Part shown: positions 16,261 through 25,925 of the stretch, piece after piece | How positions within the stretch are numbered: position 1 is the stretch's first letter | Layout of the letters: each line of letters starts with the position of its first letter | Origin: Streptomyces sp. TG1A-8 | GTDB taxonomy: Bacteria; Actinomycetota; Actinomycetes; Streptomycetales; Streptomycetaceae | Reading direction: 5' to 3' | NCBI RefSeq assembly: GCF_030499535.1 | Contig: NZ_JASTLB010000001.1 | Coordinates: 3,472,001-3,536,000, forward strand | Length of the DNA stretch: 64,000 nucleotides | The notes under the pieces: generated by a model | What the model was told of the DNA's origin: nothing | The model's input: only the letters and a program-made list of their open reading frames with translations | Databases searched by the model: none | Program-made: the position numbers and the translations under genes

Positions 16261-17529
16261 GTGAACCGCCGCGTGGCCATCACGGGGCTCGGTGTCGTCG
16301 CGCCCGGCGGAATCGGCGTCAAGGCCTACTGGGAGATGCTCACCGCCGGCCGCACGGCCACCCGCACCATCACCCACTTCGACGCCTCGCCCTTCCGGTC
16401 CCGGGTCGCCGCCGAGTGCGACTTCGACCCCGAGGCGGCGGGCCTGACCCCGCAGGAGATCCGGCGCCTGGACCGGGCCGCGCAGTTCGCCGTGGTCAGC
16501 GCCCGCGAGGCACTCGCCGACAGCGGCATCGAGGCGGACACCTACGACCCCACCCGGATCGGCGCCACCCTCGGCAACGCGGTCGGCTGCACCACCAGCC
16601 TGGAGCGCGAGTACGTGGTGGTCAGCGACGGCGGCCGGAAGTGGAACGTCGACCACGAGTACGCGGTCCCGGACCTCTACCGGCACTTCGTCCCCAGCTC
16701 CATGGTCGCCGAGGTGGCCTGGACGGCCGGCGCCGAGGGCCCGGCCGCGATGGTCTCCACCGGCTGCACCTCCGGGCTCGACGCGCTGGGACACGCCGCC
16801 GAACTGATCCGGGAGGGCTCCGCGGACATGGTGGTCACCGGGGCCACCGAGGCACCCATCTCCCCCATCACCTCCGCGTGCTTCGACGCCATCCACGCCA
16901 CCACCCCGCGCAACGACGACCCCGAGCACGCCTCCCGCCCCTTCGACCGCACCCGCAACGGCCTGGTCCTGGGCGAGGGCGCGGCCACCTTGATCCTGGA
17001 GGACCTGGAGCACGCGCGGCGCCGCGGCGCCCACGTCTACGCCGAGGTCGCCGGGTTCGCCTCGCGCTGCAACGCCCACCACATGACCGGGCTCAAGCCG
17101 GACGGCCGCGAGATGGCCGAGGCCATCGACCGGGCGCTGGCGCAGGCCCGGATCGACCCCTCGGCCGTGGACTACGTCAACGCCCACGGCTCCAGCACCA
17201 AGATGAACGACCGGCACGAGACCGCGGCGTTCAAGCGCAGCCTGGGGCACCACGCGTACGACACCCCGGTCAGCTCCATCAAGTCGATGATCGGCCACTC
17301 GCTGGGCGCGATCGGCGGCCTGGAGGCCGCCGCGTGCGCCCTCGCCATCGAGCACGGGGTGCTGCCCCCGACGGCGAACCTGACGGAACCCGACCCCGAG
17401 TGCGACCTCGACTACATCCCGCTGCACGCACGCGAGCGGCGCACCGACGTCGTCCTCAGCGTGGGCAGCGGCTTCGGCGGCTTCCAGACCGCCCTGGTGC
17501 TGGCCCGACCCGAAAGGAGCGGCCGGTGA
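16261..17529 (+). CDS. Type II PKS ketosynthase alpha (KS-alpha)
   Basis: This is the condensing subunit that builds the poly-beta-ketone on ACP. The 422-residue protein carries the active-site cysteine C169 in [10 protein letters not shown]. The catalytic histidines are H309 (NAHGSS) and H346 ([10 protein letters not shown]), with K341. It has normal length for the family, and its GTG start overlaps no other gene. The stop overlaps the CLF start (GTGA), giving the usual one-to-one translational coupling of the heterodimer. Confidence 0.98.
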   Translation: MNRRVAITGLGVVAPGGIGVKAYWEMLTAGRTATRTITHFDASPFRSRVAAECDFDPEAAGLTPQEIRRLDRAAQFAVVSAREALADSGIEADTYDPTRIGATLGNAVGCTTSLEREYVVVSDGGRKWNVDHEYAVPDLYRHFVPSSMVAEVAWTAGAEGPAAMVSTGCTSGLDALGHAAELIREGSADMVVTGATEAPISPITSACFDAIHATTPRNDDPEHASRPFDRTRNGLVLGEGAATLILEDLEHARRRGAHVYAEVAGFASRCNAHHMTGLKPDGREMAEAIDRALAQARIDPSAVDYVNAHGSSTKMNDRHETAAFKRSLGHHAYDTPVSSIKSMIGHSLGAIGGLEAAACALAIEHGVLPPTANLTEPDPECDLDYIPLHARERRTDVVLSVGSGFGGFQTALVLARPERSGR

Positions 17530-18743
17530 CGGCGCGTGCGGTGGTGACCGGCCTGGGGGTCGTCGCACCCAACGGCCTGGGCACCGAGGAGTACTGGTCG
17601 GCGACGGTGGCGGGCCGCAGCGGCCTGGGCCCGGTGACCCGCTTCGACGCCGGGCAGTACCCGAGCAGGGTCGCCGGTGAGGTACCGGGCTTCGTCCCCG
17701 AGGAGCACGTCCCCAGCCGGCTGATGCCGCAGACCGACCACATGACCAGGCTCGCGCTGGCGGCGGCCGACTGGGCCGTGGAGGACGCCGCCGTCGACCC
17801 GGCCGCGCTCGACGAGTACGGCATGGGCGTGGTCACCGCGGCCTCCGGCGGCGGGGTCGAGTACGGGCAGCGGGAGCTGCAGCAGCTGTGGAGCCGCGGC
17901 AAGGAGTACGTCAGCGCGTACCAGTCCTTCGCCTGGTTCTACGCGGTCAACACCGGCCAGATCTCGATCCGGCACAAGATGCGCGGGCCGAGCGGCGTCC
18001 TCGTCACCGAACAGGCCGGCGGCCTGGACACGCTCGGGCACGCCCGCCGGCACGTGCGGCACGGCATCCCGCTGGTGGTGTCCGGCGGCGTGGACGGCGC
18101 CCTGTGCCCGTGGGGCTGGGTGGCGCAGATCGCCACCGGACGGCTGAGCACGGCCGACGACCCCGGCCGCGCCTATCTGCCCTTCACCGCCGAGGCGGGC
18201 GGGTACGTGCCGGGCGAGGGCGGCGCGATCCTGCTGGTGGAGGACGCCGGGGCCGCCCGGGCCCGGGGGGCGGAGCGGATCTACGGAGAGATCGCCGGGT
18301 ACGCCGCCACCTTCGACCCGCGTCCGGGGTCGGGCCGCCCGCCGGGGCTGCGCCGGGCCGTCGAGGACGCCCTGGCCGACGCCCGGGTGAACGCCTGCGA
18401 GGTGGACGTGGTCTTCGCCGACGCGGCCGGCGTGCCGGAGCTGGACCGCATCGAGGCGGAGGCGCTGACCGCGGTCTTCGGCCCCTACGGCGTGCCGGTC
18501 ACGGCGCCCAAGACCATGACCGGCCGCCTCTTCGGCGGCGGTGCCGCGCTGGACGTGGCGGCGGCGCTGCTGGCCCTGCGCGACGGGGTCGTCCCGCCGA
18601 CCGCGAACGTCACCGCGCCCGCGGACGGCCTCGCGCTCGACCTGGTCACCGGCTCCGCCCGTGAGACGCCCCTGCGCACGGCCCTCGTCCTGGCCCGCGG
18701 ACACGGCGGGTTCAACGCGGCCATGGTCGTGCGCCGGGCCTGA
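17526..18743 (+). CDS. Type II PKS chain-length factor (KS-beta)
   Basis: This is the partner of KS-alpha that sets chain length and helps initiation by malonyl decarboxylation. The 405-residue protein has a ketosynthase fold in which the catalytic cysteine is replaced by glutamine (Q163 in VTEQAGGLD), the diagnostic CLF change. The later region reads [20 protein letters not shown]. The chain length cannot be read reliably by eye. It overlaps the KS-alpha stop by four bases and is followed by the ACP gene. Confidence 0.97.
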   Translation: MTARAVVTGLGVVAPNGLGTEEYWSATVAGRSGLGPVTRFDAGQYPSRVAGEVPGFVPEEHVPSRLMPQTDHMTRLALAAADWAVEDAAVDPAALDEYGMGVVTAASGGGVEYGQRELQQLWSRGKEYVSAYQSFAWFYAVNTGQISIRHKMRGPSGVLVTEQAGGLDTLGHARRHVRHGIPLVVSGGVDGALCPWGWVAQIATGRLSTADDPGRAYLPFTAEAGGYVPGEGGAILLVEDAGAARARGAERIYGEIAGYAATFDPRPGSGRPPGLRRAVEDALADARVNACEVDVVFADAAGVPELDRIEAEALTAVFGPYGVPVTAPKTMTGRLFGGGAALDVAAALLALRDGVVPPTANVTAPADGLALDLVTGSARETPLRTALVLARGHGGFNAAMVVRRA

Positions 18744-18857
18744 CCGGTCCGGCGGCCCGCCCGGCACGGGCCGGGGATCCCGCCACGCAACGCCTGCCCA
18801 TCACGCGACGGCGGCGCACCGCCGGCCGTCCCGGTCACCCGAGAGGAACAACCACCC

Positions 18858-19133
18858 ATGTCCGGTAACACCCTGATCGACCTGGCCGAACTGACGCGTC
18901 TGCTGCGCGAGTGCGCCGGCGAGGAGGAGGGGGTCGACCTGGACGGCGACGTCCTCGACACCGTCTTCATGGAGCTCGGCTACGACTCCCTCGCCCTGCT
19001 CCAGGTCGTCGGCTGCATCCAGCGCGACCACGGCATCGAACTCGACGAGGACGCCGTCGCCGAGGCCGAGACCCCGCGCGCGCTGCTCGACGTCATCAAC
19101 GCCGCGGCACGGGCCGGGACGCTCGTCGCCTGA
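18858..19133 (+). CDS. Type II PKS acyl carrier protein
   Basis: The 91-residue carrier has the phosphopantetheine serine at position 44 in MELGYDSLALLQVVG. Helix 1 is LAELTRLLREC, and the C-terminal helix is TPRALLDVINAA. It holds the growing polyketide for KS/CLF and the early tailoring enzymes. The start has a GAGAGGAACAACC leader with a good ribosome binding site. It is probably modified by the phosphopantetheinyl transferase at 4481. Confidence 0.97.
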   Translation: MSGNTLIDLAELTRLLRECAGEEEGVDLDGDVLDTVFMELGYDSLALLQVVGCIQRDHGIELDEDAVAEAETPRALLDVINAAARAGTLVA

Positions 19134-19370
19134 GCCACCCCGGTACGGCCGTCCCCGTCGGCCGTACCACCGCGGCCGCCCCGCTCCCCGGCGGGGCGGC
19201 CGCGGTCCGCTCCGCGCCCGGACCGCCCGGCGGACCACGGCCCGCGGAGCACGGGAGCACGGACCACGGCCCGCGGGGCGGCGCCCACGGCCTCCCCCGC
19301 GGCGCGCGGCCCCCGGCACCGCCGCGGCCGCACCCCGACCGCCCGACAGCCCGACCCCAGGAGACGGACC
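19134..19370. other. Gap between ACP and acyltransferase genes
   Basis: This 237-base GC-rich stretch holds no open frame with a supported start. A short repeated ACGGCCCGCGG-like unit (around 19235 and 19265) is visible. No promoter or SARP heptamer pair was seen, so the acyltransferase is probably cotranscribed with the PKS genes. Confidence 0.4.
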
Positions 19371-20426
19371 ATGAGCCCAGCCGACACGCGTTCGCGTCCG
19401 GCGCACGACAGCCGGCCGGCCGACGAGGCGGACGGCCCCGACCGGATCGCCCTGCTGCTGCCCGGCCAGGGCGCCCAGCGGCCGGGCATGGCCCACGGGC
19501 TGTACGGCACGGAGCCGGCGTTCACCGAGGCGGTCGACGAGGTCTTCGCGCTGCTCGGCGCGGAGGGCGACCGCATCCGGGACGACTGGGCGGCCGACGC
19601 ACCCGCCGTGCCGCTCGACCACGTCTCCCGCGCCCAGCCGCTGCTGTTCGCCGTCGACTACGCGCTCGGCCGGATGCTGTGCGAGTGGGGCCTGCGGCCG
19701 GCCGCGCTGCTGGGGCACAGCGCCGGGGAGACGGCCGCGGCCGTGCTGGCCGGCGTCCTGGACCTCGCCGACGCCGTGCGGCTGCTCGCCGAGCGGGCGC
19801 AGTTGCTCGCCGAGGCGCCGCCCGGCGGCATGGTCGCCGTCGCCGCGACCCCCGAGCAGGTCGCGCACCGGCTCACCGACCAGGTCGTCGTCGGCGCCGT
19901 CAACTCCCGCACGCAGCTGCTGCTGGCCGGCCCCGAGCCCGAACTGAGCGCCGTCGCCGACGCGTTGCGGGCCGACGGGCTGACCTGCGCGCGGGCCAGG
20001 GCGACCACCGGCTTCCACAGTCCCTCGGTGGCGCCGGCCTGCGCCGCGCAGATCCCGTCCTTCGAGGCGGTGACCCTGCGCCCGCCGCGCATCCCGATCG
20101 TCTCCGGCTACACCGCCCGGCCGCTGACCGACGCCGAGGCGACCGACCCGGTGTTCTGGGCCATGCAGCCCGCCGAACCGGTGCTGTTCGCGCCCGCGCT
20201 CGACCGGCTGCTCGCCGACGGGCCGTACCACCTGGTGGAGACCGGGCAGAGCCTGTCCGCGCTGGCCCGCCGCCACCCGGGCGTCACCCGCGGCGGCAGC
20301 CGGGTCACCGCGCTGCTGGACGCGCGCCCGCGCGGGCCCGAACACGACCGCGCCGTCCTGCGCGCCGCCGCGCGGCGCCTCGCCCCGCCACGGGGTCCAC
20401 GCGGGATCGATCCCGCTTCGAGGTGA
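19371..20426 (+). CDS. Malonyl/acyl-CoA:ACP acyltransferase (FabD-like)
   Basis: The protein has 351 residues with the FabD/AT fold: LLPGQGAQRPGM near residue 30, nucleophile Ser117 in GHSAGE and His216 in GFHS. Type II PKS clusters usually borrow the housekeeping FabD, so a dedicated AT is unusual. It may load malonyl or a special starter on an ACP. The C-terminal 60 residues are arginine-rich and poorly conserved-looking. The gene end contains a SARP operator for the following rmlB gene. Confidence 0.9.
   Translation: MSPADTRSRPAHDSRPADEADGPDRIALLLPGQGAQRPGMAHGLYGTEPAFTEAVDEVFALLGAEGDRIRDDWAADAPAVPLDHVSRAQPLLFAVDYALGRMLCEWGLRPAALLGHSAGETAAAVLAGVLDLADAVRLLAERAQLLAEAPPGGMVAVAATPEQVAHRLTDQVVVGAVNSRTQLLLAGPEPELSAVADALRADGLTCARARATTGFHSPSVAPACAAQIPSFEAVTLRPPRIPIVSGYTARPLTDAEATDPVFWAMQPAEPVLFAPALDRLLADGPYHLVETGQSLSALARRHPGVTRGGSRVTALLDARPRGPEHDRAVLRAAARRLAPPRGPRGIDPASR
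20407..20424 (+). promoter_or_regulatory. SARP-type operator upstream of rmlB
   Basis: Heptamers TCGATCC (20407) and TCGAGGT (20418) are 11 bp apart. They lie inside the last codons of the acyltransferase gene, about 86 bases before the rmlB start. This suggests a new transcription unit starting at rmlB. Confidence 0.6.
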
Positions 20427-20509
20427 GGACACGAGGCTCGACCCGCGGTGCCGAGGAGCACCGCCCGGCACGCCGAGCAAGGCCGAGGAAGGCCGAGGAA
20501 GGAGAGACC

Positions 20510-21481
20510 ATGAGGATCCTGGTCACGGGAGGGGCGGGCTTCATCGGCTCGCACTACGTGCGCTCCCTGCTGGCCGGCGCGTACCAAGGCTTCGAGGGCG
20601 CCCACGTCACCGTGGTCGACAGCCTCACCTACGCCGGCAACCTCGACAACCTGCCCGCGGCCCACCCCCGCCTGGAGTTCGTCAAGGGCGACATCTGCGA
20701 CCTGCCGCTGCTGGAGGAGGTGCTGCCCGGCCACGACGCGGTCGTGCACTTCGCCGCCGAGTCCCACGTCGACCGCTCGCTCGCGGGCGCCGCCGACTTC
20801 GTGCGCACCAACGTCGGCGGCACGCAGAGCGTCCTGGAGGGCTGCCTGCGCTCCGGTGTCGAACGGGTCGTGCACGTCTCCACCGACGAGGTCTACGGCT
20901 CGATCGACGAGGGCTCCTGGACGGAGGAGTCGCCGCTGCTGCCCAACTCCCCGTACGCCGCGTCCAAGGCGGGCAGCGACCTGATCGCCCGCTCCTACTG
21001 GCGCACCCACGGCCTGGACCTGTCGATCACCCGCTGCTCCAACAACTACGGCCCCCGCCAGCACGTGGAGAAGCTGATCCCGCTGTTCACCACCAACCTC
21101 CTCGACGGCCTGCCCGTCCCGCTGTACGGCGACGGCGGCAACGTCCGCGAGTGGCTGCACGTGGACGACCACTGCCGGGCCGTGCAGCTGGTGCTGACCA
21201 AGGGCACCCCGGGCGGGATCTACAACATCGGCGGCGGCCACCACGCCACCAACCGGGAGATCACCGAGCGCCTCCTCGACCTGTGCGGGCGGGACCGGAG
21301 CCTGGTGCGCCGGGTCCCCGACCGCAAGGGCCACGACCTCAGGTACTCCCTCGACGACAGCAGGATCCGCGAGGAGCTCGGCTACGAGCCGCGCGTGCCG
21401 TTCGAGCAGGGGCTCGCCGACCTCGTCGCCTGGTACCGCGACAACCGCGACTGGTGGCACCACCTGAAGACCGCGTCCTGA
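20510..21481 (+). CDS. rmlB: dTDP-glucose 4,6-dehydratase
   Basis: This enzyme converts dTDP-glucose to dTDP-4-keto-6-deoxyglucose, the branch point for the sugars. The 323-residue extended SDR has TGGAGFIGSH for NAD, the dehydratase triad region STDEVYG (T125, D126, E127), Y149 and K153 in SPYAASK, and NNYGPRQ. It has normal length and a strong GGAGAG ribosome binding site. It heads a run of genes to 25840: two glycosyltransferases, a ketoreductase and a flavin monooxygenase. Confidence 0.97.
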   Translation: MRILVTGGAGFIGSHYVRSLLAGAYQGFEGAHVTVVDSLTYAGNLDNLPAAHPRLEFVKGDICDLPLLEEVLPGHDAVVHFAAESHVDRSLAGAADFVRTNVGGTQSVLEGCLRSGVERVVHVSTDEVYGSIDEGSWTEESPLLPNSPYAASKAGSDLIARSYWRTHGLDLSITRCSNNYGPRQHVEKLIPLFTTNLLDGLPVPLYGDGGNVREWLHVDDHCRAVQLVLTKGTPGGIYNIGGGHHATNREITERLLDLCGRDRSLVRRVPDRKGHDLRYSLDDSRIREELGYEPRVPFEQGLADLVAWYRDNRDWWHHLKTAS

Positions 21482-21519
21482 CCGCCCCCGACCTCACGCG
21501 AGACGACCAAGGAGTCGAC

Positions 21520-22704
21520 ATGCGGGTCCTGTTGACCACCGCGCCCCTGCACGGGCACTTCTTCCCGACGGTGCCGCTGGCCTGGGCGCTGCGCGCCGCG
21601 GGCCACCAGGTGCTGGTCGCCGCCCCCGAGGGCTTCACCGACACGGTCGCCGGGGCCGGACTGCCCGCCGCCGCGTCCGCGCCCCGCGTCGGCTTCGAGG
21701 ACTTCATGCTGCGCGACCGCGACGGTCGGCCGCTGCGACCCCCGAAGGACCCGGCCGAGCGCCGGAGCAGCAGCGCCCGCGCCTGGGGCCGGCTCGCCGC
21801 CCGCACCCTGGAGGGCACCCTGCGGCTCGTCGGGGACTGGCGGCCGGACCTGGTGCTGAGCGAACCCCTGGAGTACGCGGGCCGGCTCGCGGCCGCCGCG
21901 CACGGCACGCCGTGGGCGGAGGCCGGCGTCGCCCTGTCCGACTTCGCCGACTCCCGCGGCCCCGCCGCCGAGGAACTCGCTCCGGAACTGGCCGGCCTGG
22001 GCCGCACCCGCCTGCCCGACCCGGCGCTCGTCCTCGACGTGCGCCCGCCGTCCCTGCGCGCCGGGCAGCCGGCCCGGGGCGCGGCCATGCGCTACGTCCC
22101 GCACAACGGCGCCGACGTCCGCCCCGCCTGGCTGGCGCTGCCCCGGAGGAGACCGCGGATCTGCCTGACCCTCGGCAGCATGCTCCCCCGGCACGGCCGG
22201 CTCGACTTCCCCGGCCGGCTGCTCGCGCTCGCCGGCGCGCTGGCCGGGGCGGGCACCGAGGTCGTCATCGCCGTCGACGACGACATCGCCCGCGGCTGGG
22301 AACGGCTGCCCGAGGGCGTCGTCGCCGCCGGCCGCTTCCCGCTGGACCGGGCGCTGACCGGGTGCGACCTGCTGGTGAGCCACGGCGGGGCCGGATCGGC
22401 GCTCGCCGCGCTGGTCCACGGCGTCCCGCAGGTGTGCCTGCCGCAGACGGCCGACCAGTTCGAGAACGCCGAGCGGGTCGCGGCGGCCGGAGCGGGCGCC
22501 GCCCTGCCCCCGGACGCCTCGCCCGAGGCGGTGCGCGACGGCGCGCGGACCGTGCTGGACGGCGCCGCGTTCCGCGAGCGCGCCCGCGCGGTCGCCGCGG
22601 AGATCGCGCGGCAGCCCTCGCCCGTCGAGGTGGTCCCCCTGCTGGAAGGGCTCGCGGCCCGTCCGGCGCGGCCCGCCGCCGCACCCGCCGGTGCGGGTGT
22701 CTGA
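21520..22704 (+). CDS. Glycosyltransferase (GT1 family) A
   Basis: This 394-residue GT-B glycosyltransferase would attach an activated deoxysugar to the aglycone or sugar chain. The N-terminal acceptor domain begins MRVLLTTAPLHGHFFPTVPL. The C-terminal nucleotide-sugar domain contains the HGGAG motif at about residue 288 (LVSHGGAGSALAALVHGVPQ), followed by QTADQFENAERV. It is one of the two more divergent members among the six in the window. The ATG has AAGGAG upstream. The 3' end reads into the ketoreductase gene. Confidence 0.93.
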   Translation: MRVLLTTAPLHGHFFPTVPLAWALRAAGHQVLVAAPEGFTDTVAGAGLPAAASAPRVGFEDFMLRDRDGRPLRPPKDPAERRSSSARAWGRLAARTLEGTLRLVGDWRPDLVLSEPLEYAGRLAAAAHGTPWAEAGVALSDFADSRGPAAEELAPELAGLGRTRLPDPALVLDVRPPSLRAGQPARGAAMRYVPHNGADVRPAWLALPRRRPRICLTLGSMLPRHGRLDFPGRLLALAGALAGAGTEVVIAVDDDIARGWERLPEGVVAAGRFPLDRALTGCDLLVSHGGAGSALAALVHGVPQVCLPQTADQFENAERVAAAGAGAALPPDASPEAVRDGARTVLDGAAFRERARAVAAEIARQPSPVEVVPLLEGLAARPARPAAAPAGAGV

Positions 22705-22717
22705 GGAGGGCGGGCGG

Positions 22718-23473
22718 ATGCGCATCGTGGGCCACGGCTTCCTGGCCCGGCACCTGGCACCCCTGCGGGAGGCGTACGACGGTGTCGTCCTGCTGGCCGC
22801 CGGGGTCTCCTGGGCGTCCGGCACCTCCGAGGCCGAGTTCGCCCGGGAGGCGGACCTGGTGCGCCGGGAACTGCGCGCGTGCCGCGCCGACGGCAGCCGA
22901 CTGGTGTTCTTCTCGACCGCCTCCACCGGCATGTACGGCGCCGAGGGCTGCCACGGCCGGGAGGACGAGCCGGTCGTGCCGTGCACGCCCTACGGGTGGC
23001 ACAAGCGGGGCCTGGAGGAGGAGATCCGCGCCTTCGGCGCCGACCACCTCATCCTGCGCATGGGGCACGTCATGGGCCCCGGCCAGCCGCCGCACCAGCT
23101 CCTGCCCTCGCTGATCCGGCAGGTGCGCGCCGGGGAGGTGACGATCCACCGCGACGCCGCCCGGGACCTGATCGACATCGACGACGTCGTCGCACTCGTC
23201 GACCGGCTGCTCGCCCTGGGGGCCAGCCGCGACGTCGTCAACATCGCCTCCGGCGTGCCCGTGCCGATCGAGGCGGTCGTGGAGCGGATCGAGCGGCGTC
23301 TGGGCACCACCGCGGCCCGCCGCTACGTCGACGGCCACCGCGGCAACCACCGGGTGAGCATCGCGCGGCTGCGCGGCCTGGTGGGGCCCGAGTACACGCC
23401 CTTCGACGCGCACTACCACCGGCGTGTGCTCGACAAGTACGTCCCCGTCCCCGAACCGTCCCTCTCGGCCTGA
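22718..23473 (+). CDS. SDR-type NDP-hexose 4-ketoreductase (probable)
   Basis: The 251-residue protein belongs to the NAD(P)-dependent epimerase/dehydratase type. It has a compact nucleotide-binding start (MRIVGHGFLARHL), then FFSTAS and the catalytic pair Y92/K96 in PYGWHKRGLEEE. Later it reads DLIDIDDVVALVDRL. Context among sugar and glycosyltransferase genes suggests reduction of the 4-keto group of a dTDP-deoxysugar. The ATG at 22718 is preferred over GTG 22691 because GAGGAGGG precedes it and the GTG would overlap the upstream gene. An epimerase or 3-ketoreductase role is not excluded. Confidence 0.75.
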   Translation: MRIVGHGFLARHLAPLREAYDGVVLLAAGVSWASGTSEAEFAREADLVRRELRACRADGSRLVFFSTASTGMYGAEGCHGREDEPVVPCTPYGWHKRGLEEEIRAFGADHLILRMGHVMGPGQPPHQLLPSLIRQVRAGEVTIHRDAARDLIDIDDVVALVDRLLALGASRDVVNIASGVPVPIEAVVERIERRLGTTAARRYVDGHRGNHRVSIARLRGLVGPEYTPFDAHYHRRVLDKYVPVPEPSLSA

Positions 23474-23483
23474 GGAGCCTGTG

Positions 23484-24683
23484 GTGCGTGTCCTGTTCGT
23501 CACGGCGGTCCTACCGTCGCACTACTTCGTCATGGCGCCCTTCGCGTGGGCACTGCGGGCCGCGGGACACGAGGTGTGCGTCGCGGCCCAGCCGGAACTC
23601 GTGGAGACCGTGACCCGGTCGGGGCTCCCGGTGGTCCCCGTGGGCGGCGAGGTCGACTTCGCCGCCCGCTACCGCCGCCGGGCCGCCGCCCGTCCCGCCG
23701 CCCCCGACGCCCGCCCGGGCGACCCCAAGGCGCTGTTCTGCACGGTCGCCGACGGCATGGCCGACGACCTGGTGGACTTCGCCCGGCAGTGGCGGCCCGA
23801 CGCCGTGGTGTGGGAGCCGACGACGCTGGCCGGCCCGCTCGCGGCGGCGGCGTGCGGCGCGGTCTCGCTGCGCTACCTGTGGGGGCCCGACATCGTGGGC
23901 CGCGGCATCGGCCGCGACAACCTCCCGCCGCAGTTCGCCGAGCTGTTCGCGCGCTTCGGGATCGACCTGGACGACATGGCGGAGTGGTGGAACATCGACG
24001 CCTGCCCCGACGACGTCCAGGTCACCGGCAACACCCGCCGGGTGCCGGTGCGGTACGTGCCCTACAGCAACTCCCAGCACGTGCCGGACTGGTTCCTGCG
24101 CCGGTCCGGCCGGCCCCGGGTGTGCGTCACGCTCGGCATCACCATGACGGAGGTGGCCGGCGGGCGGTCCTTCTTCGCCCCGCGGGTCCTCGACGCCCTG
24201 GCCGGCCTGGACGTCGAGCTGGTGACCGCCGTGGTGCCCGCCCAGCGGCCGCTGCTGACCGGGGTGCCGGAGGGCGTGCGGGTCGCCGAGGACGGCGCCC
24301 TGCACATGCTGCTGCCCTCCTGCGACCTGGTGATCCACCACGGCGGCGTGGGGTCCATGCTGACCGCCGCGCTGAACGGCCTGCCGCAGCTGACGATCAC
24401 TCAGATGCCGGACCAGAGCTTCTACTCCGCGCACCTGGCCCGTACGGGTGCGAGCGTGCACCTCACCGGTGACGAGGCCGACCCCGGGACGCTGCGCGCC
24501 GTGGTGCGCCGGCTGCTGGAGGACCCCTCCTACCGCGAGGCGGCCGACGGCATCCGCCGGGCCATGCTCTCCCGGCCGACCCCGCAGCAGATCGTCCCCG
24601 AGGTGGAGCGGCTGGTCGCCGCCGAGCAGAGCCGCGCCCCCGCCCTCGCCTCCCGTACCGCGCCGCAAGGAGCCGCACGATGA
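23484..24683 (+). CDS. Glycosyltransferase (GT1 family) B
   Basis: This 399-residue GT-B enzyme has the acceptor domain start VRVLFVTAVLPSHYFVMAPF. The donor domain has IHHGGVGSML (HHGGVG at residues 285-290) and QMPDQSFYSAHLARTGA. The GTG at 23484 follows GAGGAG at good spacing. It differs from the four-member paralogue group in lacking the shared WDAQ/PHPVTG segment. Its stop overlaps the start of the luciferase-like monooxygenase, so the two are translationally coupled. Donor and acceptor cannot be told from sequence. Confidence 0.93.
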   Translation: MRVLFVTAVLPSHYFVMAPFAWALRAAGHEVCVAAQPELVETVTRSGLPVVPVGGEVDFAARYRRRAAARPAAPDARPGDPKALFCTVADGMADDLVDFARQWRPDAVVWEPTTLAGPLAAAACGAVSLRYLWGPDIVGRGIGRDNLPPQFAELFARFGIDLDDMAEWWNIDACPDDVQVTGNTRRVPVRYVPYSNSQHVPDWFLRRSGRPRVCVTLGITMTEVAGGRSFFAPRVLDALAGLDVELVTAVVPAQRPLLTGVPEGVRVAEDGALHMLLPSCDLVIHHGGVGSMLTAALNGLPQLTITQMPDQSFYSAHLARTGASVHLTGDEADPGTLRAVVRRLLEDPSYREAADGIRRAMLSRPTPQQIVPEVERLVAAEQSRAPALASRTAPQGAAR

Positions 24684-25840
24684 CGGACCCCTCCCCCTCC
24701 CTCCCCGCGCACCCGGCCGCAGCGGCCCCGGACGGTCCCGGAACGGTCCCGGAACGGCCCGGGGACGGGCTCGGCTTCGGCCTGTTCTTCTTCGCGGCCG
24801 TCGGGGACGCCGCCACGGAGGCCTACCGGCTGCTGCTGGCGAGCGCCGCACGCGCCGACGAGCTCGGCTTCGACTTCGTCTCCACGCCCGAGCGCCACTT
24901 CCACCGCTTCGGCGGCGCCTTCCCCAACCCGGCCGTCACCTCGGCGGCGCTGGCCGCGGTGACCCGGCGCGTGCAGTTGCGGGCCGGCAGCGTGGTGACC
25001 CCGCTGCACCACCCGGCGCGCGTCGTGGAGGACTTCGCGGTCGTGGACGGCATCTCCGGCGGGCGGGCCGCGATCTGCGTGGGCTCCGGCTGGAACGTCA
25101 ACGACTTCGTGCTCGCCCCCGACGCCTACGAGACCCGGCGCGAACGTGTCGTCGCCGACATCGCCGCGATCCGCCGGGCCTGGGCCTCGGGCCGCTGGAC
25201 GGGGCCGACCCCGCGGGGCGAGGAGGCCGAACTGGAGCTCTTCCCCCGCCCGGTCCAGCGCGAACTGCCCATCTGGACCACGGCGTCCCGCAGCGAGGAG
25301 ACCTTCCGCGAGGCGGGCCGGCTCGGTACCAACGTCCTCACCCACCTGGAGAACCAGGACCTCGACGCGCTCGCCGACAAGATCGGCGTCTACCGCGACG
25401 CCCGCGCCCGGGCGGGCTTCGACCCGGGCCGGGTCACCGTCATGATGCACACCTACGTCGCCGGCACCGACGAGCGGGCACGGGAGGTGGCGGTGCCGTG
25501 GCTGAAGCGGTACCTGCTCACGGCGATCGACCTGGAGGCCCGGGCGGTGGGTGCCGGCGGCTCGATGAGCGGCGGGCGCCGGGGCCGCGACTTCATGACC
25601 CGGCAGGAGGCGCGCGACCGCCTCGCCGAGCTCGGCGTCAACCGCTACCTCGACGGCACCTCGCTAATCGGTTCCGTCGACCACTGCGCCGCCGTCGCGG
25701 CGCGGGTGCGGGAGGCGGGCGCGGACGAGATCGCCTGCCTGGTGGACTTCGTCGGCGATGCGGACGCGGTCCTCGAAGGCCTGGAACACCTGAACACGGT
25801 CCGGGAGCGGAGCGGCGCGAAGGTGCGCGCCGGGGTGTGA
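24680..25840 (+). CDS. Luciferase-like FMN-dependent monooxygenase (MupA/Atu3671-like)
   Basis: The 386-residue luciferase-like protein has a TIM-barrel start LGFGLFFFAAVGDAATEAYR, then STPERHFHRFGGAFPNPAV, VVEDFAVVDGISGGR and VGSGWNVNDF. This subgroup is typical of natural-product clusters, often beside NRPS or PKS enzymes, and uses reduced FMN supplied by a separate reductase. No reductase gene is visible here. It may oxidise the polyketide, a sugar or an acyl group. The ATG overlaps the preceding stop (ATGA). Confidence 0.88.
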   Translation: MTDPSPSLPAHPAAAAPDGPGTVPERPGDGLGFGLFFFAAVGDAATEAYRLLLASAARADELGFDFVSTPERHFHRFGGAFPNPAVTSAALAAVTRRVQLRAGSVVTPLHHPARVVEDFAVVDGISGGRAAICVGSGWNVNDFVLAPDAYETRRERVVADIAAIRRAWASGRWTGPTPRGEEAELELFPRPVQRELPIWTTASRSEETFREAGRLGTNVLTHLENQDLDALADKIGVYRDARARAGFDPGRVTVMMHTYVAGTDERAREVAVPWLKRYLLTAIDLEARAVGAGGSMSGGRRGRDFMTRQEARDRLAELGVNRYLDGTSLIGSVDHCAAVAARVREAGADEIACLVDFVGDADAVLEGLEHLNTVRERSGAKVRAGV

Positions 25841-25925
25841 CGGCCCCGGCGTGCCGGCCCGGCCGGACGGTGCCCCGCGGTGGTCCCCCGCCGCGGGGCA
25901 CCGCCGTGTGCCGGGGCGGACGCGG

